Origin: Patescibacteria group bacterium
Lineage (GTDB): Bacteria > Patescibacteriota > Microgenomatia > UBA1406 > GWC2-37-13
Reading direction: 5' to 3'
NCBI GenBank assembly: GCA_026004415.1
Contig: BPJC01000001.1
Location: 245,712 to 309,711, forward strand
DNA: 64,000 bases
Shown: positions 26,659-35,144 of the stretch, piece after piece
How the letters are laid out: every line of letters begins with the position of its first letter
Numbering within the stretch: the stretch's first letter is position 1
The notes under the pieces: generated by a model
The model's input: the letters and a program-made list of their open reading frames with translations, nothing else
What the model was told of the DNA's origin: nothing
Database searches by the model: none
Program-made: the position numbers and the translations under genes

Positions 26659-27993
26659 ATGAAATATTTAAAGAAAACAGATCCTGAAATTTACAGTTTA
26701 ATTAAAGCAGAAAAAAAAAGACAAGATCAGACCTTAATGATGATTCCTTCTGAGAATATTGTAAGTCTAGCTGTAGAGGAAGCTGTAGGATCTTGTTTGG
26801 GCAATAAATACGCTGAAGGATACCCTAATAAAAGATATTATCAAGGTCAGACTGTTGTTGATCAGGTAGAGCTTTTGGCCCAAGAAAGAGCAAAAAAATT
26901 GTTCAAGGTAGAGTATGTTAATGTTCAACCTTATTCTGGATCACCTGCTAATTTAGCTGTCTATTTTGCTTTGCTTAAACCTCAAGAAACTATAATGGGT
27001 TTGTCGTTGTCTGCTGGTGGTCATTTGACGCATGGAGCGAATTTAAACGCCTCAAGTGTGTTTTTCAGATCTGTAAGTTATGATGTTGGCAAAGATGGCT
27101 TTATAAATTATGATGAAGTTGAAAAGTTAGCTATAAAGGCAAAACCTAAGATAATAGTTGCAGGAACAACAGCTTATCCTAGATTGCTTGATTGGAAAAG
27201 GTTTTCAGAGATTGCAAAAAAAGTAGACGCTTATCTTATGGCTGATATTTCGCATATTGCAGGACTTATTGTCGCTGGAGTCTATCCTTCTCCGGTTGAG
27301 TATGCAGATGTTATTACCTCAACAACGCATAAAACACTTAGAGGCCCTAGAGGAGCTATTATAATGGTAACTAAAAAAGGTTTTAGGAAAGATCCTGAAC
27401 TTAATAAAAAGATTGATAAGGCAATTATTCCTGGTTTACAAGGAGGGCCACATCTTAATACAATCGCAGGTATTGCCACTGCTTTGAAAGAAGCAAGTAA
27501 AAAAAGTTTTAAAACCTATGCCCAACAAATACTTAAAAACGCCAAACAACTTGAGATTAGTTTTAAAAAATTTGGTTTTAATCTAGTCTCAGGAGGGACA
27601 GACTCTCATCTACTGCTTGTTGATTTAAGAAACTTTAATCTGCTTGGTAATACAGCGGCTGAGTTGTTAGAGGAGGTTAATATAGTTGTTAATAGAAACT
27701 CTGTTCCGTTTGATCCTAATCCTCCATTTTTTCCATCAGGCATAAGGTTGGGTACACCTGGTATTACTAGCCGTGGTTTAAAAGAAAAAGAGATGAAGTT
27801 AATATCAGAGATAATTTTTAAAGTTATATCGCTTGGATCTAAACTTAAAAAAGAACTAAAACTTAAAGATGAGCAGGAAAGAAAAGCAGTTTATCGTAAT
27901 AATATTATCTCAAAAGCAAAACCTGAGTTGTTGAGATTAAGACAAGAGGTTATCAAATTATGCCGAAAGTTTCCAATACCTAAAAGCTATTGA
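26659..27993 (+). CDS. glyA: Serine hydroxymethyltransferase
   Basis: A 444-residue PLP enzyme interconverting serine and glycine while making 5,10-methylene-tetrahydrofolate. Clear family segments are MMIPSENIVS, GNKYAEGYPNKRYYQG, NVQPYSGSPANLAVY, and STTHKTLRGPRGA with the PLP-binding Lys at about residue 225. The length is slightly longer than usual (about 415-420), from a Lys/Glu-rich stretch near residue 395. It lies in the middle of a sugar-nucleotide operon, which is not its usual context. Confidence 0.95.
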   Translation: MKYLKKTDPEIYSLIKAEKKRQDQTLMMIPSENIVSLAVEEAVGSCLGNKYAEGYPNKRYYQGQTVVDQVELLAQERAKKLFKVEYVNVQPYSGSPANLAVYFALLKPQETIMGLSLSAGGHLTHGANLNASSVFFRSVSYDVGKDGFINYDEVEKLAIKAKPKIIVAGTTAYPRLLDWKRFSEIAKKVDAYLMADISHIAGLIVAGVYPSPVEYADVITSTTHKTLRGPRGAIIMVTKKGFRKDPELNKKIDKAIIPGLQGGPHLNTIAGIATALKEASKKSFKTYAQQILKNAKQLEISFKKFGFNLVSGGTDSHLLLVDLRNFNLLGNTAAELLEEVNIVVNRNSVPFDPNPPFFPSGIRLGTPGITSRGLKEKEMKLISEIIFKVISLGSKLKKELKLKDEQERKAVYRNNIISKAKPELLRLRQEVIKLCRKFPIPKSY

Positions 27994-27995
27994 TT

Positions 27996-28304
27996 ATGAA
28001 AAGACTGGTTATTGCCATAGATTTGTTATTAGTTGCTTTCTTTGTTTTCTTGTTGAGATTGTTGCCTCCAGAAGCGCCATTGTTGTTTTCCTACCTTGAT
28101 GATGAAGATAAATTAGTAAGAACATACTTTTTGTTTACTCCTTTAATTTTGGCTAATCTATTCTTTTTTATAAATGAGTTTCTTATGAGTAAATATTTTG
28201 CTGAGTCTCAAGAACAACTAAGACCTTTTTTTAATTTTATAAACGGATTTATTATTGTCTTTTCTGCTTATCTAATCATTAGAATTTTGCTTTTAATTAT
28301 TTAG
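27996..28304 (+). CDS. Small unknown membrane protein
   Basis: A 102-residue protein with three hydrophobic segments (about 2-22, 45-65 and 80-102). I do not recognise it. I chose the ATG at 27996, which lies 2 nt after the glyA stop; a TTG two codons upstream is the alternative. It ends immediately before the ATG of the WecA-like gene with no gap, so it may work with that transferase. Confidence 0.6.
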   Translation: MKRLVIAIDLLLVAFFVFLLRLLPPEAPLLFSYLDDEDKLVRTYFLFTPLILANLFFFINEFLMSKYFAESQEQLRPFFNFINGFIIVFSAYLIIRILLLII

Positions 28305-29375
28305 ATGGTTTATATTTTAGCCTTGATTTTAAGTTTTGTTATAAGTTATTCAGCAGTTCCTTTTGTCATTAAGTTTGCTGAAAGATACCAATTGCTTACT
28401 GATAAAAGAGTTAGGTATCATCCTGCCCATACCCATAAAGGAGTTTTGCCTCGAGCTGGGGGCGTAGGAATATTTTTATCAGTCTTTATCAGTAGTCTTC
28501 TTTTTATAACAATAAATAAGATTTTATTAGCTATTTTATTGTCGAGCTTAATTCTATTGCTTACTGGTTTGTGGGATGATAGATCTGATGTTTCTCCTTA
28601 TATCAGGTTTGGTTTAAATATCTTTGCCTCTGTCATTGCTGTTATGGGAGGTTTGGGTATTCCTTTTATTTCAAATCCTTTTGGAGAACCTATTGTTTTG
28701 ACTAATTATGCATTCAAATTTGTTCTCTTTAAGGAGCATAATTTTTTGTGGTTATCTAATTTGTTGTCCATAATTTGGATTGTTTTTTTAATCAACGCTG
28801 TAAACTGGAGCAAAGGAGTAGACGGTCAGATGCCTGGTTTTGTTGCTATTGCTTCAATTTTTTTGGGTTTGTTAGCCAGCAGGTTTTCGGTTTACGACAT
28901 TTCAGTTACTGATTCTATGTTATTGGCGTTTATAGTGGCAGGAGCTTTTTTAGGCTTTTTACCGTTTAATTTTTATCCTCAAAAAATTTTGCCTGGTTAT
29001 AGCGCCGGGTCTTTGGCTGGTTTTTATCTTGCTATTTTATCTTTGTTGTCTGTGGCAAAGTTAGGAACCTTGGTTCTTGTTTTAGCTGTTCCATTTATTG
29101 ATGCGGTTTATACTATAACAAGGAGGTTGGCTCAAGGAAGGTCTCCTTTTATGGCTGATTGGGGTCATTTTCATCATAGATTGCTTGAGATCGGCTGGGG
29201 CCGAAGAAGAATTGCAGTGTTTTATTGGTTAGTAACATTTATACTGGGTATACCTAGTCTTTTTTTAGATAACAGTCTATCTAAGTTTGCTATGTTTTTG
29301 TCTTTATTTGTAGTTATGTTGTTTTTTATTCTAATTTTAAACAGGGTAAAAAAAATAGTTCATTTAAAAACTTAG
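28305..29375 (+). CDS. WecA/MraY-family undecaprenyl-phosphate phosphosugar transferase
   Basis: A 356-residue protein with about ten membrane helices. Family motifs are visible: GGVGIFLS, the Asp pair in GLWDDRSDVSPYIRFG, INAVNWSKGVDGQMPGF, and the C-terminal HFHHRLLEIGWGRRR. The His-rich loop marks the WecA/TagO branch rather than MraY. The enzyme moves a sugar phosphate from a UDP-sugar to undecaprenyl phosphate to start a surface glycan. It starts on the base after the preceding gene's stop. Its last 4 nt overlap the convergent gene. Confidence 0.88.
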   Translation: MVYILALILSFVISYSAVPFVIKFAERYQLLTDKRVRYHPAHTHKGVLPRAGGVGIFLSVFISSLLFITINKILLAILLSSLILLLTGLWDDRSDVSPYIRFGLNIFASVIAVMGGLGIPFISNPFGEPIVLTNYAFKFVLFKEHNFLWLSNLLSIIWIVFLINAVNWSKGVDGQMPGFVAIASIFLGLLASRFSVYDISVTDSMLLAFIVAGAFLGFLPFNFYPQKILPGYSAGSLAGFYLAILSLLSVAKLGTLVLVLAVPFIDAVYTITRRLAQGRSPFMADWGHFHHRLLEIGWGRRRIAVFYWLVTFILGIPSLFLDNSLSKFAMFLSLFVVMLFFILILNRVKKIVHLKT

Positions 29376-30841
29376 ATAGTAATCTTTTGAGGGTCTATTA
29401 TAAAGTTTTTCAGATCTCTTTTCCCTAGAATCATTTGATACTTTAAGGTTGATCTATCGGTTATAGTAACTATGGTTTCTTTAGTTTCTCCATCAATTGC
29501 AATCTTAAGTCTTAATGCATATCTTAATGTATAACCATTTGCGGCTTTTATAATAAACAGCTCTGGATGTATATGTTCAAACTCTTTGTGAATTTTAGGC
29601 AGATACTTTTCTTGAATCTTTTTAAACTCTTTTCTAGCTTGATCTATGTTTTCAAAATTTTTAGGCAGTCCTAACTGTGTTAAAGCATCAAGCTCTTTTT
29701 TAAAACCTAGATCGTAAACAACTTTACTGTCTAAAGATGAGGAATCTGCTCCTGTGTCAATTTTGGCTTTTACTTTAACTAATTTGTTTTCTGATTTACC
29801 ATATATAGTGACAGGATGAATGAGTCCGATTACGGGTCTTCCGGTTAATGCTTCAATCTCTTCTTCTATCTCACCGCCAAACAGTGCTTTTCCTAATTGA
29901 ATAGCATGTTCTGTTGATTTTACCTGAAGATCTTTTACTTTCTCAAGTCTCCACAGCATACCATCGTTGTTGGCAATCTGGCCTGACAGTCCTGGTCTGG
30001 CATTTAACTCTACTACAACAGGACCCCTTTCTTTGTCAATTAAAAAATCAACTGCGCCAAACCTAAGTTTGGCTGATTTAGAAGCTTCAACCGCATATTT
30101 AAGTATTTTGTTCCAATAAGGAATTTTTACACCTGAGTATCTTAATCTTGTTTCAGGAACATACTCAATTGTTTTTCCTCGTCCGCCATTGGCTTTGCCA
30201 TATACAGAGTGAGTTGTTACTCCTGTGGCTATATCAATACCAGAGGCTACAGCACCCAATGCCATATTGGCTTTTCCTTTAGATTCTTTAGTAGGCCATC
30301 TTATATAAGCCATAACAGGAACATACTTAAATAAATTTATTCTGATGTCAGGTGTTCCTTTAAAGGTATAGTTTCGGAATCCTTTATAGTTTTTGATTCT
30401 TTCTTCAATAATTACAAAGTCATTTCTACCTCCTAAAGAGTAGGTGCCATTGAGAATGTCTTCAAGATAGATCTTAAAGTTTTCTAAAGATACTCTACTA
30501 CCGTCTGCTCTGATTAGGTTGTTGTTTTTATCCCGATTAAAAAAGATCTCAATGCCTCTGCCTGCTACTCCATTGGCTGGCTTGACCACAATCTGGTTTG
30601 GCAGTTTGTTTATGTCTAAATTTTGAATTTGTTTATTGGTTTTTATAATCTTGATTAAATTAGTAGTTGGAATATTTGCTGATTTAAGAACTTTTTTTGT
30701 TAATAGCTTATTGTCACAGATATGGAAGGTTGTCTCTGAGTTGTACTTTTTCACAAAATCAATATTGCGCTTATTTATGGACAGAATTCTTTTTCTGTTT
30801 TTGTGTATTAGGGCTAATTTATTAAGAATTCTCATTATCAT
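29372..30841 (-). CDS. ATP-grasp (RimK-like) ligase fused to a retropepsin-like aspartyl protease domain
   Basis: A 489-residue protein. Residues 1-310 are an ATP-grasp ligase of the alpha-L-glutamate ligase-related type: VVKPANGVAGRGIEIF for ATP, RYSGVKIPYWNKIL, and Mg-binding VVELNARPGLSGQ. After a linker, residues 335-489 are a retropepsin-like domain of the so-called ATP-dependent zinc protease (RimB) type: RPVIGLIHPVTIYG, then KAKIDTGADSSS with the catalytic DTGA (about 361-364), and a final MILGKRDL loop. Ligase and peptidase would respectively form and cut peptide-like bonds on an unknown substrate. Its start overlaps the 7TM gene by 20 nt. Confidence 0.85.
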   Translation of the reverse strand: MIMRILNKLALIHKNRKRILSINKRNIDFVKKYNSETTFHICDNKLLTKKVLKSANIPTTNLIKIIKTNKQIQNLDINKLPNQIVVKPANGVAGRGIEIFFNRDKNNNLIRADGSRVSLENFKIYLEDILNGTYSLGGRNDFVIIEERIKNYKGFRNYTFKGTPDIRINLFKYVPVMAYIRWPTKESKGKANMALGAVASGIDIATGVTTHSVYGKANGGRGKTIEYVPETRLRYSGVKIPYWNKILKYAVEASKSAKLRFGAVDFLIDKERGPVVVELNARPGLSGQIANNDGMLWRLEKVKDLQVKSTEHAIQLGKALFGGEIEEEIEALTGRPVIGLIHPVTIYGKSENKLVKVKAKIDTGADSSSLDSKVVYDLGFKKELDALTQLGLPKNFENIDQARKEFKKIQEKYLPKIHKEFEHIHPELFIIKAANGYTLRYALRLKIAIDGETKETIVTITDRSTLKYQMILGKRDLKNFIIDPQKITI

Positions 30842-31520
30842 TTGAGGTGTCTTTATTTAATAATTCCCAGAATCTATAATACTCAGTCAATCTAAATCCT
30901 TTCCATATACCAATGATCATAATTGCAATAACAGCTATAAATGAGATCACAGGATAGGTGAATAAATAGATGATAAAGTTTTTATTTATTCCAATTCCAA
31001 CACAGATTATGACTAACACAATAGTTAAACTAAAGAGTTTTAATGCATAATTTACACCTTTTCTCAAGATGTATTTGCAGTAATTTTCAATACTTAAGAT
31101 TAAAGCTATAATAGTGAAGGCGCTAAGATTGGTGGTATTGATTGAGATAAACAACTGTAGAAAATAAATTACCATAAGAGTGATTATTGCTGATAATGAT
31201 ATTGCCAGGGCGATTTTAGTTTTATAATGCATCAATGAGTTCCTGAGATAAAAATAAATAAATGTGGTTACTAATGTAGCTGAAAGAATAATGATTAATG
31301 CATAGCTTAAACTAATTAAGAGATTAGGTTGAATATTATTTTTAAAAAGCTCCAAAAAAGCATATATTAAAATTAAAGGTGTTGTTAAACCTAAACTTCT
31401 TAACCCAATTATATAATGCATAAATACAATAATTAAAGCAAATATAGGCAAAAGCAACAAATACTCTAACCAGGTTGTTGGAATGCCTGCTGTTATAGCA
31501 TAATTTATTAAAAAGTTCAT
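30822..31520 (-). CDS. Seven-helix membrane protein (7TM_transglut-like)
   Basis: A 232-residue protein with seven hydrophobic helices and little else. The start, with LLPIFALIIVFMHYIIGLRSLGLTTPLIL, resembles the 7TM module that elsewhere is fused to an inactive transglutaminase domain and encoded beside ATP-grasp ligases. The extracytoplasmic transglutaminase part is missing here. It is first in a two-gene unit with the ATP-grasp/retropepsin fusion (20-nt overlap). Assignment to the family is from residue pattern and context. Confidence 0.65.
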   Translation of the reverse strand: MNFLINYAITAGIPTTWLEYLLLLPIFALIIVFMHYIIGLRSLGLTTPLILIYAFLELFKNNIQPNLLISLSYALIIILSATLVTTFIYFYLRNSLMHYKTKIALAISLSAIITLMVIYFLQLFISINTTNLSAFTIIALILSIENYCKYILRKGVNYALKLFSLTIVLVIICVGIGINKNFIIYLFTYPVISFIAVIAIMIIGIWKGFRLTEYYRFWELLNKDTSNDNENS

Positions 31521-31775
31521 AGTTTGAAAAATACTTAACTTTGTCTTATTTTATAATACTTTGAATTATTTTTCAGCATTTTATTTAATTTTGATTCGGT
31601 TGTTGTTGTCAATATATAATCAATTTTTATATCAGATAACTTTAATAAACTTTATTTATTTTCAGTTTCTAGTTTAAACTTGAATTACTAACTGGTTAAT
31701 TTTTTCTGCTTTACAAATAAATTTTCTAGTCTATAATTTATATAAAATATTATTTCAGTACTGCTTAAGTTGGAG

Positions 31776-31804
31776 TTGATTTAATAATATTTTGATATTA
31801 TAAT
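31776..31804 (+). promoter_or_regulatory. Sigma70-like promoter of tuf
   Basis: TTGATT (31776-31781), 17-nt spacer, TATAAT (31799-31804). Transcription should begin near 31811, giving a leader of about 67 nt. This is one of the few genes here with a real leader. Confidence 0.7.
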
Positions 31805-31830
31805 AGGTAAACTATATCGTTAAGGCAAAG

Positions 31831-31873
31831 ATATTTGTAAGTTTTGCATAAATTTTTATAAGTTAACAAATAT
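31831..31873 (+). promoter_or_regulatory. Inverted repeat in the tuf leader next to the start codon
   Basis: ATATTTGT (31831-31838) is the exact reverse complement of ACAAATAT (31866-31873), and the second arm ends 4 nt before the ATG. The 27-nt loop is AT-rich. A hairpin could mask the start region of an mRNA that has no Shine-Dalgarno sequence. Confidence 0.35.
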
Positions 31874-31877
31874 TATT

Positions 31878-33059
31878 ATGGCAGATAAATTTCAAAGAAA
31901 CAAACCACATCTTAATGTTGGAACAATTGGTCATGTTGACCATGGTAAAACAACATTAACAGCGGCTATTCATCACTACTTATCTAAAAAAGGTTTAGCA
32001 GAAGATAAAAAATACGAAGATATTGACAAGGCTCCAGAGGAAAGAGCAAGAGGTCTTACTATTAGTATTCATCACTCTGAGTACGAAACAGAAAAAAGGC
32101 ATTATGCTCATATTGATGCTCCTGGTCATGCGGATTATGTAAAAAACATGATTACAGGTGCCGCTCAGATGGACGGTGCAATTTTAGTTGTTTCTGCCGT
32201 AGATGGCCCAATGCCTCAGACAAGAGAGCATATTCTTTTGGCAAAGCAGGTAAATGTTCCGGCTATAGTTGTGTTTTTGAATAAAATTGATATGGTTGAT
32301 GATCCTGAAATCGCAGATCTTGTTGAGATGGAAGTAAGGGATCTTCTTAAAAACTATGGTTATCCAGGCGATGAGGTTCCTGTAATTAGAGGTTCTGCTC
32401 TTAAGGCATTAGAAGATGATGAACAAGCCTTAAAATCAATTGAAGAGTTAATGAAAGCAGTTGATGAATATATTCCTGAACCAAAAAGAGATGCTGATAA
32501 GCCGTTCTTAATGCCTGTTGAAGATGTTTTTACTATTCAAGGTAGAGGTACTGTTGTTACAGGTAGAGTTGAAAGAGGTACTTTAAAGGTTGGCGAGGAG
32601 ATCGAGATTGTTGGTTTAAGGCCAACCCATAAGACTGTTGTTACAGGTATTGAGATGTTTAGAAAAAGTTTAGATGAGGCTCTTCCAGGAGATAATGTGG
32701 GAATTCTTTTAAGAGGTGTTGAGAAAGATGATGTAGAAAGAGGTCAGGTTTTAGCCAAGCCAGGATCAATTACACCTCATACAGAGTTTGAGGCTGAGAT
32801 CTATGTGCTTAAAAAAGAAGAAGGAGGTAGACATACGCCATTCTTCAGCGGTTACAGACCTCAGTTTTATATTAGAACAACTGATGTAACAGGCGAGGTT
32901 ACTCTGCCGTCTAATATTGAGATGGTTATGCCAGGAGACAATGTGAAGGTAACTGTAAAATTGATTAAAGAAGTAGCTTTAGAAGAAGGTTCCAGATTTG
33001 CTATCCGTGAAGGAGGCAGAACTGTTGGAGCCGGAGTTGTTACAAAAATTTTGAAATAG
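31878..33059 (+). CDS. tuf: Elongation factor Tu
   Basis: A 393-residue GTPase that delivers aminoacyl-tRNA to the ribosome. GTP motifs are GHVDHGKT (19-26), the effector [21 protein letters not shown] and a SAL-type motif (GSALKAL). Domains 2 and 3 are complete up to [14 protein letters not shown]. The effector reads [11 protein letters not shown] rather than the common TINTAHVEYET. It has its own promoter and an intrinsic terminator just downstream, so it is largely a separate transcript from the r-protein run. Confidence 0.98.
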   Translation: MADKFQRNKPHLNVGTIGHVDHGKTTLTAAIHHYLSKKGLAEDKKYEDIDKAPEERARGLTISIHHSEYETEKRHYAHIDAPGHADYVKNMITGAAQMDGAILVVSAVDGPMPQTREHILLAKQVNVPAIVVFLNKIDMVDDPEIADLVEMEVRDLLKNYGYPGDEVPVIRGSALKALEDDEQALKSIEELMKAVDEYIPEPKRDADKPFLMPVEDVFTIQGRGTVVTGRVERGTLKVGEEIEIVGLRPTHKTVVTGIEMFRKSLDEALPGDNVGILLRGVEKDDVERGQVLAKPGSITPHTEFEAEIYVLKKEEGGRHTPFFSGYRPQFYIRTTDVTGEVTLPSNIEMVMPGDNVKVTVKLIKEVALEEGSRFAIREGGRTVGAGVVTKILK

Positions 33060-33072
33060 ATTGTTATAAAAG

Positions 33073-33106
33073 AAAAAAAGGGTGGTTTAAAAACCACCCT
33101 TTTTTT
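33073..33106 (+). terminator. Intrinsic terminator after tuf
   Basis: GGGTGGTTT (33080-33088) pairs with AAACCACCC (33091-33099); the innermost pair must open to form the loop. A run of seven T (33100-33106) follows and seven A precede, so it could also work in reverse. It begins 14 nt after the tuf stop and is the only clear terminator in the window. Confidence 0.9.
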
Positions 33107-33133
33107 AATCTCTAAAATTGCACTTTAGCAACT

Positions 33134-33445
33134 ATGCCAAAAGGAAAAGTTAGAATCAAACTTAAATCATACGACTACAGATTGTTGGATGAAACCTGTA
33201 AAAAGATTGTTGAGACAGCAATAGGTAGTGGTGCTAATGTTGTTGGTCCAGTGCCTTTGCCAACAAAAAAAGAGGTGTATGTAGTTATAAAGTCTCCTTT
33301 TATTGATAAAGATTCAAGAGAGCATTTTGGGTTGCATATACATAAAAGATTGATTGATATAATCAATCCTACTAATCAGACAATTGACTCTTTAATGCAT
33401 CTTGAGTTACCGGCTGGTGTAGCTGTTGAGATTAAGATGCATTAG
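33134..33445 (+). CDS. rpsJ: Ribosomal protein S10
   Basis: A 103-residue small-subunit protein. It carries the [18 protein letters not shown] start and [19 protein letters not shown]. It opens the S10 cluster. Its ATG is only 27 nt beyond the tuf terminator T-tract and no strong promoter is visible there, so the cluster may depend on read-through or on a non-consensus promoter. There is no Shine-Dalgarno sequence. Confidence 0.97.
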   Translation: MPKGKVRIKLKSYDYRLLDETCKKIVETAIGSGANVVGPVPLPTKKEVYVVIKSPFIDKDSREHFGLHIHKRLIDIINPTNQTIDSLMHLELPAGVAVEIKMH

Positions 33446-33478
33446 GTTAAAAGTTTTATGAATATTTAATTTGATAAG

Positions 33479-34183
33479 ATGCCAGGTTTTATTTTAGGTA
33501 TTAAAAAAACACAGAAAAGGGTTTTCAATGACAATGGACAGTCGATTCCAGTTACAGAGATATATGTGCCCAATCTTTATGTAATTGACATAAAAACTCA
33601 AGAATCTGATGGTTACTTTAGTATTAAGGTAGGTATGGTTTATGACAAAAAGATCTCAAAGCCATTAAAGGGTGAGTTAGAGAAACTTGGTATTAAAGAT
33701 AATGTGTCTGTTACTTCTGAGTTTAGGCTTGAAAAGTTTCTAAACTCAAGTTTAGGCTTAGAGGTAATAGCTGATAAAGGTAAATCTAGTTTGAAGTTAT
33801 CAGACATAGAAATTAGAGAAAAGCAACAACTTGAGTTGGAGTCTTTATTCAAGGTAGGAGATGTTGTAGATGTCTCTGGAGTTAGTAAAGGAAAGGGTTT
33901 TCAAGGCGTTGTCAGGAGGTTTAATTTTGGTGGAGGTCCCAAGACTCATGGGCAATCAGACAGATTAAGAGCTCCTGGTTCTATAGGTGCAGGAACAACT
34001 CCGGGCAGAGTCTTTAAAGGTAAAAAGATGGCAGGTAGAATGGGTGGAGTTAGGGTTACAGTGCAAAATTTGCCTATTGTTTCAGTAGGAAAAAATAGTT
34101 TAGTACTAAAAGGTTTAATTCCTGGTTATAAGGGTAGTGTTGTTCAGGTTAGACCAGCATTAAAATTTTATACTAGAAAATAA
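33479..34183 (+). CDS. rplC: Ribosomal protein L3
   Basis: A 234-residue large-subunit protein near the peptidyl-transferase centre. The family core VSGVSKGKGFQGVVRRFNF, then GSIGAGTTPGRVFKGKKMAGRMG, is present. The N-terminal half has an insertion of about 20 residues (around 95-120, SLKLSDIEIREKQQLE) compared with the usual 205-215. It is second in the S10 cluster, 33 nt after rpsJ. Confidence 0.97.
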   Translation: MPGFILGIKKTQKRVFNDNGQSIPVTEIYVPNLYVIDIKTQESDGYFSIKVGMVYDKKISKPLKGELEKLGIKDNVSVTSEFRLEKFLNSSLGLEVIADKGKSSLKLSDIEIREKQQLELESLFKVGDVVDVSGVSKGKGFQGVVRRFNFGGGPKTHGQSDRLRAPGSIGAGTTPGRVFKGKKMAGRMGGVRVTVQNLPIVSVGKNSLVLKGLIPGYKGSVVQVRPALKFYTRK

Positions 34184-34185
34184 AG

Positions 34186-34857
34186 ATGCCAAGGGCAACT
34201 GTTAAATCAAAACAAGGCGGAGTTTCAGCTCCATATTGGCAAAAAGACAAAGTCAATAGTATTGAGCTTGATAAAGATGTCTTTAATTCAGAGATCAATG
34301 AGTATGAGCTTAACAGGTATATTTATGTATATAGAACTAATCAAAGAAAAGGGACAGCTGATACTAAAACAAGAGGTCAGGTTTCAGGTTCTACTAGAAA
34401 GATTTACAGTCAAAAAAAGATGGGTAGAGCAAGGCATGGTGATATAAAAGCTCCTATTTTTGTTGGAGGCGGAGTTGTTTTCGGACCTCAAAGCAAAGTA
34501 TTCAATCTAAAAATAAATAAAAAACAAAAACGATTGGCTATGGTTTCAGCATTAAGTTTAAAACAGAAAGCCAATCAATTAGTTGTTTTAGATGATGAGG
34601 TGTTGGCAGGGTTTAAGAAAACAAAAGAATTTGTTAAGTTTTTAACAGATAAACAGTTGAATGGTAAGAAACTGCTTATAATAACCTCTGCTGATGCAGA
34701 GGATGATGTCTTTAAACCAATAAGAAATGTAAAAGAGGTAATCTGTGCTACGGTTGATAATATTAACCCATATATTCTAATGTTGGCAGAGAATGTTATG
34801 ATAACAAAATCCGGATTAGAAATTTTACAGAAAAGATACAATAAAAATGAAAATTAA
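34186..34857 (+). CDS. rplD: Ribosomal protein L4
   Basis: A 223-residue protein lining the exit tunnel. The conserved loop RKGTADTKTRGQVSGSTRKIYSQKK...GRARHGD is the tunnel-facing extension. It lies 2 nt after rplC and overlaps rplW by 11 nt. In many bacteria L4 autoregulates this operon through an S10 leader; no such leader is evident upstream of rpsJ here. Confidence 0.97.
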   Translation: MPRATVKSKQGGVSAPYWQKDKVNSIELDKDVFNSEINEYELNRYIYVYRTNQRKGTADTKTRGQVSGSTRKIYSQKKMGRARHGDIKAPIFVGGGVVFGPQSKVFNLKINKKQKRLAMVSALSLKQKANQLVVLDDEVLAGFKKTKEFVKFLTDKQLNGKKLLIITSADAEDDVFKPIRNVKEVICATVDNINPYILMLAENVMITKSGLEILQKRYNKNEN

Positions 34858-35134
34858 CAATGTTTTGAAAAAACCAATAATCACAGAGAAAAGTTCACAA
34901 CTTTTAAAGGATAGTGTTTATGTATTTGAAGTAGACAGAAGAGCTAATAAGCATCAGGTAAAATCAGCGGTTGAAAGTATTTTTGCAGTTGAGGTAGCAG
35001 AGGTCAAGACTTTTATAAGAAAAGGTAAAATTAAAAGAGTTGGTAGAAAAATGCAGACTAAAAAAATGCCGGATAGAAAAATTGCTTATATAAAAGTTTC
35101 TAAGGGCAATATTGATTTATTTCCAAAAGTTTAA
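34847..35134 (+). CDS. rplW: Ribosomal protein L23
   Basis: A 95-residue exit-site protein and docking point for SRP and trigger factor. KKPIITEKSSQLL opens it, YVFEVDRRANKHQVKSAVE follows, and a basic loop KGKIKRVGRKMQTKK ends it. The length is normal. The start ATG lies inside the end of rplD (11-nt overlap), indicating coupling. Confidence 0.96.
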   Translation: MKINNVLKKPIITEKSSQLLKDSVYVFEVDRRANKHQVKSAVESIFAVEVAEVKTFIRKGKIKRVGRKMQTKKMPDRKIAYIKVSKGNIDLFPKV

Positions 35135-35144
35135 TTGTTAAATT

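Larger units (their letters stand above)
31521..31877. other. 357-nt intergenic region between divergent 7TM gene and tuf
   Basis: It is very AT-rich and has no ORF I can support. It holds the tuf promoter (31776-31804) and a leader of about 67 nt. That leader contains an 8-bp inverted repeat next to the start codon. For the divergent gene only a weak TATTAT about 33 nt upstream is seen. The stretch 31561-31770 shows nothing I can name. The usual fusA, rpsG and rpsL are not upstream of tuf. Confidence 0.6.
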
